Shown in pieces: positions 9,139 to 18,972 of a stretch of 64,000 nt of DNA. The notes under the pieces are model-generated. The model saw only the letters and a program-made list of their open reading frames with translations, was not told where the DNA came from and ran no database searches. This stretch comes from Neomegalonema sp. (GTDB lineage Bacteria; Pseudomonadota; Alphaproteobacteria; Rhodobacterales; Rhodobacteraceae). Position numbers and translations under genes: made by a program. Position 1 is the first letter of the stretch. Every line of letters starts with the position of its first letter. Location: positions 1-64,000 of the forward strand of contig NZ_JAQTXI010000009.1 in the NCBI RefSeq assembly GCF_028688855.1. Reading direction: 5' to 3'.

Positions 9139-9175
9139 AAAAAAGCCTCCCCGTCCTGCGACGGGGAGGCTTTCG
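9139..9175. terminator. Bidirectional intrinsic terminator
   Basis: Perfect 11-bp stem GCCTCCCCGTC (9145-9155) / GACGGGGAGGC (9160-9170) with a CTGC loop. It is preceded by AAAAAA and followed by TTT. It lies between the convergent DUF192 and DAHP synthase genes and can serve both strands. Confidence 0.85.
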
Positions 9176-9191
9176 CGTTTCATCCGGAATC

Positions 9192-10607
9192 TCAGCTCGC
9201 GGCGGCGAGCCGGGCGCGTTCACGTTCATCCTCACGCCTGCGTTCGGCCTTGGCGGCCTGGGCGATCTCGTCGAACTCCTCGGCGAGGAGGAAGGCCAGC
9301 TCCAGCGACTGGCTGGCGTTCAGACGCGGATCGCAGGCCGTATGGTAGCGGTCCGAGAGATCCGCCGCCTTGAGGTCCTGCAGGCCGCCGAGGCATTCCG
9401 TCACGTCGGCGCCGGTCATCTCGATATGCGCGCCGCCGGGCTGGGCGTTCTCGGAGCGGCAGATGTCGAAGAACTCGCGCACTTCCTGAAGGATCCGCTC
9501 GAAGGGGCGGGTCTTGTAGCCGTTCTCGGCCTTGATGGTGTTGCCGTGCATGGGGTCGCAGCACCAGACGACCTTCCGGCCCTCGGCCTGCACGCGGCGG
9601 ACGAGGCTCGGGAGATGCTCCTGGGTCTTGCCCGCGCCGAAGCGGCCGATCAGCGTGAGGCGGCCCGCCTCGTCCTCCGGATTGAGCCGGTCGATGAGCC
9701 GGATCAGCTCGTCGGGCTTGAGGCTCGGGCCGCATTTCAGGCCGATGGGATTGAGCACGCCGCGGCAATATTCGACATGCGCCCCGTCGAGCTGACGGGT
9801 GCGGTCGCCGATCCAGAGCATGTGCGCCGAACCCGCGACCATCTGGCCCAGATGGGTGGAGTCCTCGCGGGTCAGGGCCTGCTCGTATTCGAGCAGCAGC
9901 GCCTCATGCGAGGTGAAGAAATCCACCTCGTGCAGGGCGGGGGCCTCCTTGGTGCCCACGCCGCAGGCCTGCATGAAGTCCAGCGCGTCCGAAACCCGCT
10001 CGGCGATGCGGCGGTAGTCCTCGGCGCCCTCTCCGGCGGCGAAGTCGAGGTTCCATTCCGAGACGCGGCGCATGTCGGCGTAGCCGCCCTTCGCGAAGGC
10101 GCGCAGCAGGTTCAGCGTCGCGGCGCTCTGGGTGTAGGCTTCGAGCATCTTCTCGGGCCGGGGCCGACGCGCCTCCGCGGTGAAGGGCAGATCATTGATG
10201 ATGTCGCCGCGGTAGCTGGGCAGCTCCACGCCGTCGATGGTCTCGGTGGGGGCGCTGCGCGGCTTGGCGAACTGCCCCGCCATGCGCCCGACCTTGATCA
10301 CCGGCTTCTTGGCGCCCCAGGTCAGCACGACGGCCATCTGCAGCAGCACCCGGAAGGTGTCGCGGACGGCGTTGGCGCGGAAATCGGCGAAGGCCTCGGC
10401 GCAGTCTCCGCCCTGAAGCAGGAAGGCTTCGCCTCTGGAGGCGGCGGCCAGGCGCTGTTTGAGGGTGCGCGCCTCTCCTGCGAAAACAAGCGGCGGAAAG
10501 CTGGCGAGCCTCGAGGTGACGCCCGAGAGAGCCGCCGCGTCTTCATAGACGGGGCTCTGGTGGACGGTGAAATTGCGCCAGCTTTCTTTGCTCCAAGAGG
10601 CGGTCAT
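9192..10607 (-). CDS. aroG: 3-deoxy-7-phosphoheptulonate synthase, class II
   Basis: This enzyme condenses phosphoenolpyruvate with erythrose 4-phosphate in the first step of the shikimate pathway. The 471-residue product is a class II (plant/mycobacterial type) DAHP synthase. Visible signatures are QGGDCAEAF, the [17 protein letters not shown] segment, the long [21 protein letters not shown] region, [17 protein letters not shown] and [12 protein letters not shown]. The Cys in GGDCAE and the His/Glu/Asp residues of the later motifs form the metal site in this class. The ATG at 10607 is preceded by GAGGAGA; the open frame extends upstream without homology. It stands alone, ending at the bidirectional terminator. 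Confidence 0.94.
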   Translation of the reverse strand: MTASWSKESWRNFTVHQSPVYEDAAALSGVTSRLASFPPLVFAGEARTLKQRLAAASRGEAFLLQGGDCAEAFADFRANAVRDTFRVLLQMAVVLTWGAKKPVIKVGRMAGQFAKPRSAPTETIDGVELPSYRGDIINDLPFTAEARRPRPEKMLEAYTQSAATLNLLRAFAKGGYADMRRVSEWNLDFAAGEGAEDYRRIAERVSDALDFMQACGVGTKEAPALHEVDFFTSHEALLLEYEQALTREDSTHLGQMVAGSAHMLWIGDRTRQLDGAHVEYCRGVLNPIGLKCGPSLKPDELIRLIDRLNPEDEAGRLTLIGRFGAGKTQEHLPSLVRRVQAEGRKVVWCCDPMHGNTIKAENGYKTRPFERILQEVREFFDICRSENAQPGGAHIEMTGADVTECLGGLQDLKAADLSDRYHTACDPRLNASQSLELAFLLAEEFDEIAQAAKAERRREDERERARLAAAS

Positions 10608-10705
10608 GATGGGTCTCCTCACATCGATCCGATGGAGATAAACATTTTTCAACGATAAGGAAACCCCGGCTTTCCCGAAACGGCTCACAAGGGCGCGCAA
10701 GGCGC

Positions 10706-11671
10706 TCAGGCGAGGGGAGGAAGCCCCGGCAGATGCTCGACCTCGAAGCCCGCCGCGCGCAGGAGGGCGGCTTCGGGCGCCTCGCGGGCTTCTCCGGCGC
10801 GCAGCCTCGCGACGCGACGGCCGGCCTCCGCCGCCGCGCGCATGAGGGCGGAGGCGTCGCCTGCGAAGGCCAGGCGCTCGGAATCGCGGCGGGCGATCTC
10901 CAGGAAGCCGGGGTCTAGCCCGGGATCATGCAGGATCAGATCCGCCTCCTGGAGCCTCTGGGCGGCCCGCAGGCTGAGGAGATCCGGAGCCCCCGGCCCC
11001 GCGCCGATCACCGCAAGCGCGCCGGGCTCCGTCTCGGGGAGGCGCCCCTCCGCCATGGCGCGACGCATCAGGGCTTCGGCCTCCGCGAGCCGCCCTTGCG
11101 CCGCCAGACGCCGCGGCTCTCCGGCGAAGACCCAGAGCCAGAAGCCGCGCCGTGCCTCGGGGGGCAGGCTTTCGGCGAGAGGTTCGCGCAGATCCGCCGC
11201 CAGAGCGGCCAGGGCTCCGAGATCAGGCTCCAGAAGGCTTTCGAGCCGCGTCTTGATCCTCCGGGCGAGGACCGGCGCCGCGCCCTCGGTGCCGATGGCC
11301 GCCACCAGAGGCGCGCGGTCCACGAGGGCGGGCGTATAGAAATCGCAGAGCTCCGGGCGGTCGACCACATTGACCAGAGCGCCCCCCGCCCGCGCCAGAG
11401 CCGCCAGCCTGGCGTCTTCGGCCTCGTCTCCCGTGGCGACGAAGGCGACGCGCGCGCCCTGGAGATCCGACTCCCGCGCGAGGCGCGTGGCGCGCCCCGA
11501 AGCGACCAGCGCCGCCAGTTCCTCATTCAGATCAGCGGCGAAGACCTCGATCTTCACGCAGGATTTCAGCAGCAGCCGCGCCTTGCGGGCGGCCTCCTCG
11601 CCGCCGCCGAGGATCAGGGCGCGCTCCCCTTCGACTTTCACGAAGAGCGGGAAGGCCTTCATTTCATTCAT
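10706..11671 (-). CDS. cysG: Siroheme synthase CysG-like protein with half a methylase domain
   Basis: The N-terminal part (about residues 1-115) is the NAD-binding precorrin-2 dehydrogenase/ferrochelatase module, seen in [20 protein letters not shown] and [16 protein letters not shown] siroheme-synthase dimerisation region follows. From about residue 215 the protein enters a uroporphyrinogen III methylase domain ([28 protein letters not shown]). It stops at a VEHLPGLPP segment near residue 320, so only the first half of the roughly 240-residue methylase fold is present and the GDPFVFGRGGEE motif is missing. It can probably oxidise and metallate precorrin-2 but not methylate. It overlaps the upstream gene by 4 bp (ATGA). 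Whether the shortening is lineage-typical or a loss is not decidable here. Confidence 0.85.
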   Translation of the reverse strand: MNEMKAFPLFVKVEGERALILGGGEEAARKARLLLKSCVKIEVFAADLNEELAALVASGRATRLARESDLQGARVAFVATGDEAEDARLAALARAGGALVNVVDRPELCDFYTPALVDRAPLVAAIGTEGAAPVLARRIKTRLESLLEPDLGALAALAADLREPLAESLPPEARRGFWLWVFAGEPRRLAAQGRLAEAEALMRRAMAEGRLPETEPGALAVIGAGPGAPDLLSLRAAQRLQEADLILHDPGLDPGFLEIARRDSERLAFAGDASALMRAAAEAGRRVARLRAGEAREAPEAALLRAAGFEVEHLPGLPPLA

Positions 11672-13065
11672 CGGCGGTTCGCCCAGAGCTCCTCGGCGCG
11701 GGCCTGAGCCGCCGCGACGTCCGGCGCCGCGCCCGCCGCCAGCAGCGCCAGAGCCGCCGTTCCGGTCGCCACCGACGCCGAGAACTCATCCTCCAGCCGC
11801 CCTGCCCAGAGCGCGGCCAGATCCGCCGGATCGCCGCCCTTTTCCGCCGCGAGCCGCCGTTTCTCGCTCCAGACGGGCGGAGCGGAGTCGTCGAGGATCG
11901 CGCCATGCTCCAGGCGGTAAAGCTCGACGGCCTTGGCCGGATGACGCTCGAATTCGCCGCCGCCGCCCTTCAGGGCCATGAAGCGCGGTTGTTCGAGCAG
12001 AACCGCCGCATCGCGCTGCAAGTCCCTGTAGGGCGGATGAAACACCCCCTGAAGGCTGGTCTCGGCCCGCGCAGGATTCAGCGCCCGCAGGCAGGAGTTC
12101 ACCGGAGAGCGCAGCCCGAAGACTTCGCGCAGCTTCATCAGCTCCTGAAAGCGCGGGTTCAGCGCCGCCAGAGGCGCGAAGGCGATTCCCTCCGCCGCGA
12201 GGGCCGCCTTCGCGGCCTCCGGAGTCTCCGTCACGGCGATTCCCAGAGCCCGCGATCCGGCCTCCGGCGTGGGGCCGAGCAGCGGCGTCCAGCCATGGAG
12301 CAGCACCGGCAGACCCGCCCGCGCCAGAAGCTTCGCCGAGAGCAGGAACAGCGGCAGGCCCCGACTCGCGCCTGCGGCGTAGGCGGGCCAGTCCACGGCG
12401 GCGCCGACCTCGCTCCAGCCCGGCGCCAGAGTCTCGCGCATGGCCTCGACGATCCCCGCCGCCTCGGCCGCGTCCTCGCTGCGATAGCGCAGCAGCATGA
12501 GCATCGCGCCCAGAGCCTCCGGCCGGGCCTCGCCCGCCAGAGCCAGACGGAAGGCCTCGCGGGCCTCCTCGCGGGTCAGATGCCGCGATTTCGACGGGCC
12601 GCGCGCCAGAGCCGCCACGAAAGGCGCCAGAGCCTTGCGCCGGGGCGCGCCGAGCAGAGGCGCGAAGGGACGCCAGAGCTTCGCAGGCTCCAGCCCCCGC
12701 GCGCGGCAGAAGGCGCGGGCCTCGGGCGAATCGAGAAGCTGCAGGGCTTCGGGCTCGATCTGCGCCGCCAGACCCGCAGCCCCCGCGCCATAGGCCAGTT
12801 CGGCCAGAGCCGCGCCTTGCGCCGCGATCTCCAGAATCTCTTCTTCGGCGGGCAGAAGCTGAACGCCGCGCCCATCCTCGAGCTCCAGCAGATCGCCGGG
12901 GGCGGCCTCAAGCGGCGGGTCGAAGGCGTAGGAGACCGCTTCCTCGTGAACCGTGGTCAGGCTTCCGGTCCCCAGCCGCCAGGCGTGATGCGGCAGAACC
13001 GCGACGTCCCAGGCGGTCGGCGGAGTCCCGGCGGCGCGGATCAGGCGACGGGCGGAGAGACTCAT
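11668..13065 (-). CDS. TrpD2-like glycosyl transferase family 3 protein with a UreE-like N-terminal domain
   Basis: The C-terminal two thirds (about residues 140-465) match the TrpD2/YbiB branch of the anthranilate phosphoribosyltransferase fold: HLTREEAREAFRLAL, LHGWTPLL, NSCLRALNPARA and a GVFHPPY segment. Members of that branch bind nucleic acid; their role is unclear. The N-terminal 135 residues look to me like a degenerate urease-accessory UreE: PGDLLELEDGRGVQLL, then ALAELAYGAGAAGLAAQI and RPFAP at UreE-like spacing, but without the metal-binding His residues. That second assignment is by eye only. It is coupled to cysG, so a link to siroheme or sulfite/nitrite reduction is possible. 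The upstream neighbour is an AEC carrier 24 bp away. Confidence 0.65.
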   Translation of the reverse strand: MSLSARRLIRAAGTPPTAWDVAVLPHHAWRLGTGSLTTVHEEAVSYAFDPPLEAAPGDLLELEDGRGVQLLPAEEEILEIAAQGAALAELAYGAGAAGLAAQIEPEALQLLDSPEARAFCRARGLEPAKLWRPFAPLLGAPRRKALAPFVAALARGPSKSRHLTREEAREAFRLALAGEARPEALGAMLMLLRYRSEDAAEAAGIVEAMRETLAPGWSEVGAAVDWPAYAAGASRGLPLFLLSAKLLARAGLPVLLHGWTPLLGPTPEAGSRALGIAVTETPEAAKAALAAEGIAFAPLAALNPRFQELMKLREVFGLRSPVNSCLRALNPARAETSLQGVFHPPYRDLQRDAAVLLEQPRFMALKGGGGEFERHPAKAVELYRLEHGAILDDSAPPVWSEKRRLAAEKGGDPADLAALWAGRLEDEFSASVATGTAALALLAAGAAPDVAAAQARAEELWANRR

Positions 13066-13089
13066 GGCGGATTCCTCACAGAGCGGGGG

Positions 13090-14028
13090 TCAGAACGCCG
13101 CCCGCGCGATCAAGAGCCAGACGGGAATCGTCAGCGCGCCCAGAAGCGTGCCCACCAGCAGCGTGGCGGCCGCGACGTCCTGTCCGCGCTTGAAGAGCGT
13201 GGCGAAGAGATAGATGTTCAGCCCTCCCGGCGAGGCCGCCACCACCACCGCGACCTTGGCCAGATCCGGCGGCGCCCGGAAGGCCAGCGCCAGACCCAGC
13301 ACCAGCAGGGGATGCAGCATGGTCTTGGTCAGGGCGGCCGTGAAGGCGGGCTTGAGCGAACCGCGCAGACGGCTCTGCGCGAGGGCGCCGCCCACCCCGA
13401 AGAGCCCCACCGCCGGCGAGGCCTCGCCGAGCATGCGCGCCCCCTCCATGATCGGCGAGGGCACCGGCAGATTCAGCAGATTGACGATCAGCCCCAGCGC
13501 CACGCCCCAGATCAGCGGATTGCGCCAGAGTCCGAGCCCCACTTCCCGCACCGCCGCCAGAGCGCCCTTTCCGTCGCGGCGCGAGGTCTCCATCACCAGC
13601 GTCCCGACCAGATAGAGCAAGGGCGCATGCAGGCCGATGATCGCGAAGGCGGGGCCTTCGGCCTCGGGCCCGAAGGCGCGCACCGAAACCGGATAGCCGA
13701 TGAAGAGCGAATTCGAGAAGGTGCAGGCGAAGGCGAAGGCGGCGGCCTCGCCCGGCGTCATGCCGAAGGCCTTGCGGCCCATGGTCATGCCCACGGCGAA
13801 GCTCGTGACGGCGCCCAGATAGAAGGCCCCCACCACCCGCGGATCGAAGGCCACCCCGAACTCCAGATTCGCCGCCCCCGTGAAGAGCAGCGCCGGACTG
13901 GCCACCCGGTTCACGAAGGAGAGCAGGAAATCCAGACCCGAGGCCGGAAAGAATCCGGTCTTCACCGCCAGCCAGCCCCCGGCGAGCAGCGCGAAGATCG
14001 GCGCGACGACGATCAGCACCTCGGTCAT
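13090..14028 (-). CDS. AEC family (auxin efflux carrier-type) transporter
   Basis: This is an integral membrane carrier of the AEC/bile-acid-arsenite-riboflavin superfamily; characterised bacterial members move malonate and similar acids. The 312-residue product has about ten hydrophobic helices in two related halves. Signature stretches are SFVNRVASPALLFTG near the N-terminus, FSNSLFIGYPV, LGLIVNLLNLPVP and the C-terminal AASPGGLNIYLFA. It lies 34 bp after metG on the same strand and 24 bp before the TrpD2-like gene, so it may be cotranscribed, but nothing in the context fixes a substrate. Confidence 0.88.
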   Translation of the reverse strand: MTEVLIVVAPIFALLAGGWLAVKTGFFPASGLDFLLSFVNRVASPALLFTGAANLEFGVAFDPRVVGAFYLGAVTSFAVGMTMGRKAFGMTPGEAAAFAFACTFSNSLFIGYPVSVRAFGPEAEGPAFAIIGLHAPLLYLVGTLVMETSRRDGKGALAAVREVGLGLWRNPLIWGVALGLIVNLLNLPVPSPIMEGARMLGEASPAVGLFGVGGALAQSRLRGSLKPAFTAALTKTMLHPLLVLGLALAFRAPPDLAKVAVVVAASPGGLNIYLFATLFKRGQDVAAATLLVGTLLGALTIPVWLLIARAAF

Positions 14029-14062
14029 GAGGCTCGCCTCCCTGGGCCTTCTGCGGGCGCTC

Positions 14063-15796
14063 TTACGCGGCGACGCCGCTGAAGCGCGCCTCCAGAGCCT
14101 CGCGTCCGGAATCCTCCATCTTGCGGAAGAGGTTCTCGGGCACGGCGAAGGCGTGGCCCGCCGGAAGGGCCGTCAGCGCCGAGGCGGCGTCCGCAGGCCA
14201 GGCCTTCAGCGTCTCCTCCTCGGGCAGGTTCAGCGCCCTGAGGATCTTGCCGGAGGCCTCCGGGATGAAGGGCGCCGACAGGATCGCGTAGAGCCGCGCG
14301 AGATTCACCCCCACCCGCACCGTCTGGGCGGCGAGGGCCGGATCGGTCTTGAAGCTCGACCAGGGCGCGGCGCGTTGCAGGTAGTCGTTGCCCAGCGACC
14401 AGATCGCCCGCAGCTCCGAAGCGGCCTTGCGGATCTCCACCGCCTCCCAATGGGCGGCGTAGGCGGTCAGGGCCTTGTCGAGGGCCTCGGTCAGCTCGGC
14501 TTCGAGCGGGCCGGGCGCCCCGCCTTCGGGCAGGGTCTCGCCGAATTTCGCGGCGGAGAACTTCGTCACCCGCGAGACGAAGTTCCCGAGGACGTCCGCG
14601 AGATCCTTGTTCAGCGCCGTCTGGAGGATTCCCCAGGTGAAATCGGAATCGCTGCCTTCGGGCGCGTTGGAGAGCAAGGTCCAGCGCCAGACGTCGGAGT
14701 CGGGCAGCACTTCGAGAGCCTGGTCCATGAAGACGCCGCGTCCCTGGCTGGTCGAGAACTTCCCGCCGTCATAGTTCAGCCAGTTGAAGCCCTTGATGAG
14801 GTCGACCAGCTTCCAGGGCTCGCCCGAGCCCATGATGGTGGCGGGGAAATTGATGGTGTGGAAGGGCACGTTGTCCTTGCCCATGAACTGGACGTAGCGC
14901 ACGTCGGCGGCGCCTTCGTCCGTACGCCACCAGCGCCGCCATGCGGAATCGGGCAGGCCCCTGGCCTCGGCCCATTCCGCCGCCGAGGCGATGTATTCGA
15001 TGGGCGCGTCGAACCAGACGTAGAAGACCTTGCCCTCCATGCCCGGCCAGGGCTGATCGCCCTTGCGCACCGGCACGCCCCACTTGAGGTCTCGGGTGAT
15101 GCTGCGGTCCTGGAGCCCGTCGCCGTCGTCGAGCCATTTGCGGGCGATGGAGGAGACCAGATTCGACCAGTCCTGTTTGGAGGAGATCCATGCCCGCAGC
15201 CGCTCGCGCATGGCCGACTGGCGCAGATAGAGATGCTTCGTCGCGCGGATCTCCAGATCCTTCGCGCCCGAGATCGCCGAATGCGGGTCGAGCAGGTCGG
15301 TCGGATCGAGCAGCTTGGTGCAGTTCTCGCACTGATCGCCGCGCGCGCGGGCGTAGCCGCAGTTCGGACAGGCGCCCTCGACGTAGCGGTCGGGCAGGAA
15401 GCGGCCGTCGGTGGGCGAGTAGAATTGCCGCTCCTCCACCTCGGAGATCAGCCCCGCCTTGTCGAGTTCGCCCGCGAGATGCTGCGTCAGGGCGCGGTTC
15501 TGCGCGCTGGAGCTGCGGCCGAACCAGTCCCACGAGATCCCGAAGCCCTCGCAGAGCTTCTTCTGCACCTCGAACATCTCGGCGCAATAGGCCTCGACCG
15601 GAACGCCCGCCTTGGCGGCGGCGATCTCGGCGGGGGTGCCGTGTTCGTCGGTGGCGCAGAGGAACATCACTTCATGTCCGCGCTGACGCATGAAGCGGGC
15701 GTAGGCGCAGGAGGGCAGAATCGAGCCGACCAGATTGCCCAGATGCTTCACGCCGTTGATGTAGGGCAAGGCCGAGGTGATGAGGATGCGCGCCAT
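14063..15796 (-). CDS. metG: Methionyl-tRNA synthetase
   Basis: This enzyme charges tRNA-Met for translation. The 577-residue product is a class I synthetase. The HIGH-type motif is in [11 protein letters not shown] (residues 11-21). The connective peptide carries a zinc-knuckle pattern, [17 protein letters not shown], and the KMSKS equivalent is GGKFSTSQG. The anticodon-binding helical domain occupies the C-terminal 200 residues. There is no C-terminal EMAP-type tRNA-binding extension, which gives it the shorter length. The ATG at 15796 opens [12 protein letters not shown], the expected family start. A 108-bp gap separates it from the upstream gene. Confidence 0.95.
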   Translation of the reverse strand: MARILITSALPYINGVKHLGNLVGSILPSCAYARFMRQRGHEVMFLCATDEHGTPAEIAAAKAGVPVEAYCAEMFEVQKKLCEGFGISWDWFGRSSSAQNRALTQHLAGELDKAGLISEVEERQFYSPTDGRFLPDRYVEGACPNCGYARARGDQCENCTKLLDPTDLLDPHSAISGAKDLEIRATKHLYLRQSAMRERLRAWISSKQDWSNLVSSIARKWLDDGDGLQDRSITRDLKWGVPVRKGDQPWPGMEGKVFYVWFDAPIEYIASAAEWAEARGLPDSAWRRWWRTDEGAADVRYVQFMGKDNVPFHTINFPATIMGSGEPWKLVDLIKGFNWLNYDGGKFSTSQGRGVFMDQALEVLPDSDVWRWTLLSNAPEGSDSDFTWGILQTALNKDLADVLGNFVSRVTKFSAAKFGETLPEGGAPGPLEAELTEALDKALTAYAAHWEAVEIRKAASELRAIWSLGNDYLQRAAPWSSFKTDPALAAQTVRVGVNLARLYAILSAPFIPEASGKILRALNLPEEETLKAWPADAASALTALPAGHAFAVPENLFRKMEDSGREALEARFSGVAA

Positions 15797-15904
15797 GAGA
15801 CCGGAAACTCCCTGCGAATCCCTCCTTCATAGCCCTTTCGCGCTGCGGCGCAAAGCGGCGAGAACGGAGTCGCGCCTCCGGCCGCTTCCGGAGCGCGGCC
15901 CGGA

Positions 15905-16885
15905 TCAGGGGGCGGAGGGAGGAACCGCAGGCGGCGCAGCCGGAGGCGTCGCCGGACGGGGGCGGGGCTGGGGCTGGGCCGAGGGGGGCTGGGCGGCGGC
16001 GGCTTCGTCCCGGGCCGGAGCCGCGGCGGCGGCTTCCGGCTGGGGCGCGTCGCGGGCGATGGCGGCCACCATCGGCCCCAGAGGCCGGGCGCGGTCGTCG
16101 CGGCGCAGCTCGGGGCTGAAGAGGCTGGAGAGCGAGCCGTCCAGAAACAGGGCGTTGGGCGTCTTGAGCCCGTCGCGGAAGAAGCGTCCGAAGGCGTGGA
16201 AGGTCACGGGCAGATCCGAGATGACGAAGATCGCCTCGCCCCCCGCCGTGACGCCCACCCCGTTGCGGAATTTGCGCGAGGCGCTGTCCTCCATGAAGGC
16301 GGGGTGGATCTTCCCGTCGACGACCAGCATCGGCCCCGATTGCGTGGCGTATTCCGGAGGCTTCACGTCCTCGCGCTCGAACCTGCGGGCGTAGGCCTCG
16401 GTTTCGAGCACGCCGGGGCGGCCCTCGCGGATGTAGAAGACGCCGTTGGGCTTGAGATGGAAATTGCCGTATCCGGCGCGGCGGTTCAGGGCCTTCAGCT
16501 TGCGCCCGGCCTCGATGTAGAGCCCGATGGGCTTCAGGGCCTCGTCGAACATGCCCGCGTTGAAGGCGAAGACGATCCGCTCGCCCTGAGCGGCCAGATG
16601 GTCGCGCAGAGTCCCGAAGGCGCCGAAGGGCTGGCCCGCCGGGTCGAGGTTGAACAGCGCCAGACGCATCTTCGCCGGATCATAGCGGCAGACCTTGTAG
16701 AAGCCGCTCTCGTAGATCTGCGCGCGGCAGGCGGCGGGCTCCGCCGGAGCCTCCCGGGGCGCCTGCTGGGCGGCGGCGCTCCAGGGCGCCAGCGCGGCCA
16801 GAGCCGCCGCGGCCCAGAGGAGCGCGAGCGAGGCCCAGGCCCGCCGGAGCCGACGCCCGATCCCTGCGCGGGAGGGCGGAGTCAC
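15905..16885 (-). CDS. Phosphodiester glycosidase family (DUF2233/NAGPA-like) exported protein
   Basis: The 326-residue product has a signal peptide (hydrophobic run ASLALLWAAAALAALAPW ending near SAAAQQ). A NAGPA/DUF2233 domain follows, typified by FAFNAGMFDEALKPIGLYIEAG, NFHLKPNGVFYI and ATQSGPMLVVDGK; later NGVGVT, AIFVISD and NALFLDGSLSSLF also fit. The fold occurs in phosphodiester alpha-GlcNAcase; the bacterial substrate is unknown, and a periplasmic role is inferred. The C-terminal 50 residues are a Pro/Ala-rich tail. I place the start at the GTG at 16885, which overlaps the hemB stop by 4 bp (GTGA). The upstream ATG at 16948 lies inside hemB and adds an Arg-rich leader. Confidence 0.84.
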   Translation of the reverse strand: MTPPSRAGIGRRLRRAWASLALLWAAAALAALAPWSAAAQQAPREAPAEPAACRAQIYESGFYKVCRYDPAKMRLALFNLDPAGQPFGAFGTLRDHLAAQGERIVFAFNAGMFDEALKPIGLYIEAGRKLKALNRRAGYGNFHLKPNGVFYIREGRPGVLETEAYARRFEREDVKPPEYATQSGPMLVVDGKIHPAFMEDSASRKFRNGVGVTAGGEAIFVISDLPVTFHAFGRFFRDGLKTPNALFLDGSLSSLFSPELRRDDRARPLGPMVAAIARDAPQPEAAAAAPARDEAAAAQPPSAQPQPRPRPATPPAAPPAVPPSAP

Positions 16886-17925
16886 GGAGCCCCCGCCCGC
16901 AGGCGTTTCGCGGCCTCGACGGCGAAATAGGTCAGCACGCCGTCGCATCCCGCGCGTCTGAATGAAATCAGCGTCTCCATCATGGCGCGTTCTCCGTCGA
17001 TCCAGCCGTTGCGGGCGGCGGCCTGGATCATCGCGTATTCCCCGCTCACCTGATAGGCGAAGGTGGGCGCGCCGAAGGCGTCCTTCAAGCGGCGGCAGAG
17101 GTCCAGATAGGGCAGGCCCGGCTTGACCATCAGCATGTCGGCGCCTTCGGAGAGGTCGAGGGCGGCCTCCTTCAGGGCTTCGTCGCCGTTGGCGGGGTTC
17201 ATCTGATAGGTCTTCTTGTCCTTGGGGACGTCCTCGCCCTTGCCGAGATTCCCGCCCGAGCCCACCGCGTCGCGGAAGGGGCCGTAGAAGGCCGAGGCGT
17301 ATTTCGCCGTATAGGACATGATCAGCGTGTCCTGATGGCCGCCCGCCTCCAGAGCCGCCCGCAAGGCGCCGATGCGCCCGTCCATCATGTCCGAGGGGCC
17401 GATGACGTCGGCGCCCGCCTCGGCCTGGGCCATGGCCTGCCGCACGAGGGCCGTCACGCTCTCGTCGTTGGCGATCCTCCCGTCGCGGAGGATCCCGTCA
17501 TGGCCGTGGAGGCTGTAGGGATCCAGCGCCACGTCGGTCATGACGCCGATCTCCGGAAGCTCGCGCTTGAGCGCCCGGATGACCCGGCAGACCAGATTCT
17601 CCGGATTCCAGGCCTCGGCGCACTCGAGGCTCTTCAGCGAGGGATCCACATAGGGAAAGAGCGTGACGCAGGGAATCCCGAGCCTGGCCGCCTCCTCCAC
17701 CCGGACCAGCGCCCGGTCGAGGGTCAGGCGCGAGACTCCCGGCAGCGACTCCACCGGATCCTCGCGGCCTTCGCCCTCCATGACGAAGATCGGCCAGATG
17801 AGGTCCTCGGGCCCGAGCCGCGTCTCGGCGACCAGCGCGCGCCTCCAGGGAGCGGCCCTCAGGCGCCGGGGGCGCGACGAAGGATAGGGCGCCCAGGGCG
17901 CGAAGGCGGCGAAGGATGAGCTCAT
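16882..17925 (-). CDS. hemB: Delta-aminolevulinic acid dehydratase (porphobilinogen synthase)
   Basis: This enzyme joins two 5-aminolevulinate molecules to porphobilinogen in tetrapyrrole synthesis. The 347-residue product shows Schiff-base lysines Lys208 (SYTAKYASAFYGPF) and Lys268 (LMVKPGLPYLD). Where zinc-type enzymes have a three-cysteine site, this one has aspartates (DVALDPYSLHGHDG, from Asp131), so it belongs to the zinc-independent, magnesium-type group common in alphaproteobacteria. The ATG at 17925 follows GGAGAAG by 5 bases; upstream in-frame Met codons lack that context. It is coupled to the following glycosidase-family gene through a GTGA overlap and diverges from an outer-membrane protein gene. 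Confidence 0.95.
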   Translation of the reverse strand: MSSSFAAFAPWAPYPSSRPRRLRAAPWRRALVAETRLGPEDLIWPIFVMEGEGREDPVESLPGVSRLTLDRALVRVEEAARLGIPCVTLFPYVDPSLKSLECAEAWNPENLVCRVIRALKRELPEIGVMTDVALDPYSLHGHDGILRDGRIANDESVTALVRQAMAQAEAGADVIGPSDMMDGRIGALRAALEAGGHQDTLIMSYTAKYASAFYGPFRDAVGSGGNLGKGEDVPKDKKTYQMNPANGDEALKEAALDLSEGADMLMVKPGLPYLDLCRRLKDAFGAPTFAYQVSGEYAMIQAAARNGWIDGERAMMETLISFRRAGCDGVLTYFAVEAAKRLRAGAP

Positions 17926-18110
17926 GACGTCTTCTCCACGAGAGCCCGCAGGGAGGCACGCCCGCGCGGCTCTGTCAATGCGGCGCGAGGGGAGCCCCCC
18001 GGCCGCGCCTGTCGGGAGGCTTCGGACCATCCTCATGCACCGATTGTCAATACAAGCCTTTTACCTTGAGCCCAGCACGCAATCGGTCGACAGGCAGCAG
18101 GGGACAACGC

Positions 18111-18737
18111 ATGCGCCGGACTTCTTTCATCATCGCAGCGGCCGCGTCGACGGCGCTTTCCGCCGCTCTCCCGGCGCGGGCCGAGGGTTCGGGCTGGGGC
18201 GGACAGGTGCGCTTCACCGCCTCCGTGGACGCCGGAATCGGTCAGACGAAGCTGGGCCATTACGTCCGGGTCTACGAGGAATCCGACTACTGGGAGCAGA
18301 GGACGCGCGGCAAGGGCCTGGCTCTGGGCGCCAACTTCGGCGTGGAGGTGGGCCGCGACTGGGCCTTCCAGCTGGAGGCCCAGTATCTGGGCCTCGACCG
18401 CAATCTCTTCCTCCATTACGGCGGCGAGATCGGCACCATCATGCAGGATCAGGAGGACCACCTCTTCGCCGGCTTCGTCACGGGGCAATACCGCATTCCG
18501 ATGGAAGGCTATTTCCGGCCCTATCTGGGCCTCGGCCTCGGCTTCCTGACCCATGACTTCGGCTCGGACGGCGACGACTACCTCTGGGCGACGAAGTTCC
18601 AGCTCGGCGGCGACCTCGCCGTGGGCGACACCATCTCCCTCTACGGCCAGTACGACATGATCGCGGCGGAAGGGAAGTTCGACCAGACCAACTCCCTCAT
18701 CCATGTGGGCCGCGTGGGTCTGAAGAAGCGCTTCTGA
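18111..18737 (+). CDS. Outer-membrane beta-barrel protein (OmpW/Omp25-like)
   Basis: The 208-residue product has a signal peptide (RRTSFIIAAAASTALSAALPARA) and then alternating hydrophobic/aromatic strands of a small barrel. Examples are GWGGQVRFTASVDAGIG, FRPYLGLGLGFLT and WATKFQLGGDLAVG. It ends in RVGLKKRF, the terminal-Phe signal for BAM assembly. The ATG at 18111 was chosen because AGGGGA lies about 7 bases upstream and the signal peptide starts there. It is the first of three tandem outer-membrane protein genes and has its own terminator. No specific substrate can be assigned. Confidence 0.82.
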   Translation: MRRTSFIIAAAASTALSAALPARAEGSGWGGQVRFTASVDAGIGQTKLGHYVRVYEESDYWEQRTRGKGLALGANFGVEVGRDWAFQLEAQYLGLDRNLFLHYGGEIGTIMQDQEDHLFAGFVTGQYRIPMEGYFRPYLGLGLGFLTHDFGSDGDDYLWATKFQLGGDLAVGDTISLYGQYDMIAAEGKFDQTNSLIHVGRVGLKKRF

Positions 18738-18776
18738 GGCCTTTTCCCCTTCTGGTCCCTTTCCGGTCCGATCTTC

Positions 18777-18810
18777 GCCGCCGCTCCGCAAGGGGCGGCG
18801 GTCTTGTTTC
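18777..18810 (+). terminator. Intrinsic terminator after first outer-membrane protein gene
   Basis: 10-bp stem CCGCCGCTCC (18778-18787) / GGGGCGGCGG (18792-18801), with one G-T wobble and a GCAA tetraloop, followed by TCTTGTTT. Confidence 0.75.
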
Positions 18811-18972
18811 ATTGTGGATCATCTGGAGGCGAGAAATCCGGTTTCGACCTGAAGGGGGCGCCTTCTCCGGATATCCTTTAACGTAAACTCCCTGTTCATC
18901 CGCATCTGGAACGCTTCTTGCTGTTTTCTCCGCAATCGATGTCCTCAACGGGAATTTTGCGGAGACTCGCAG

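Noticed and set aside
15797..15904. Riboswitch or T-box controlling metG
   Set aside because: The 108-bp leader shows no conserved T-box or SAM-riboswitch elements that I can recognise.
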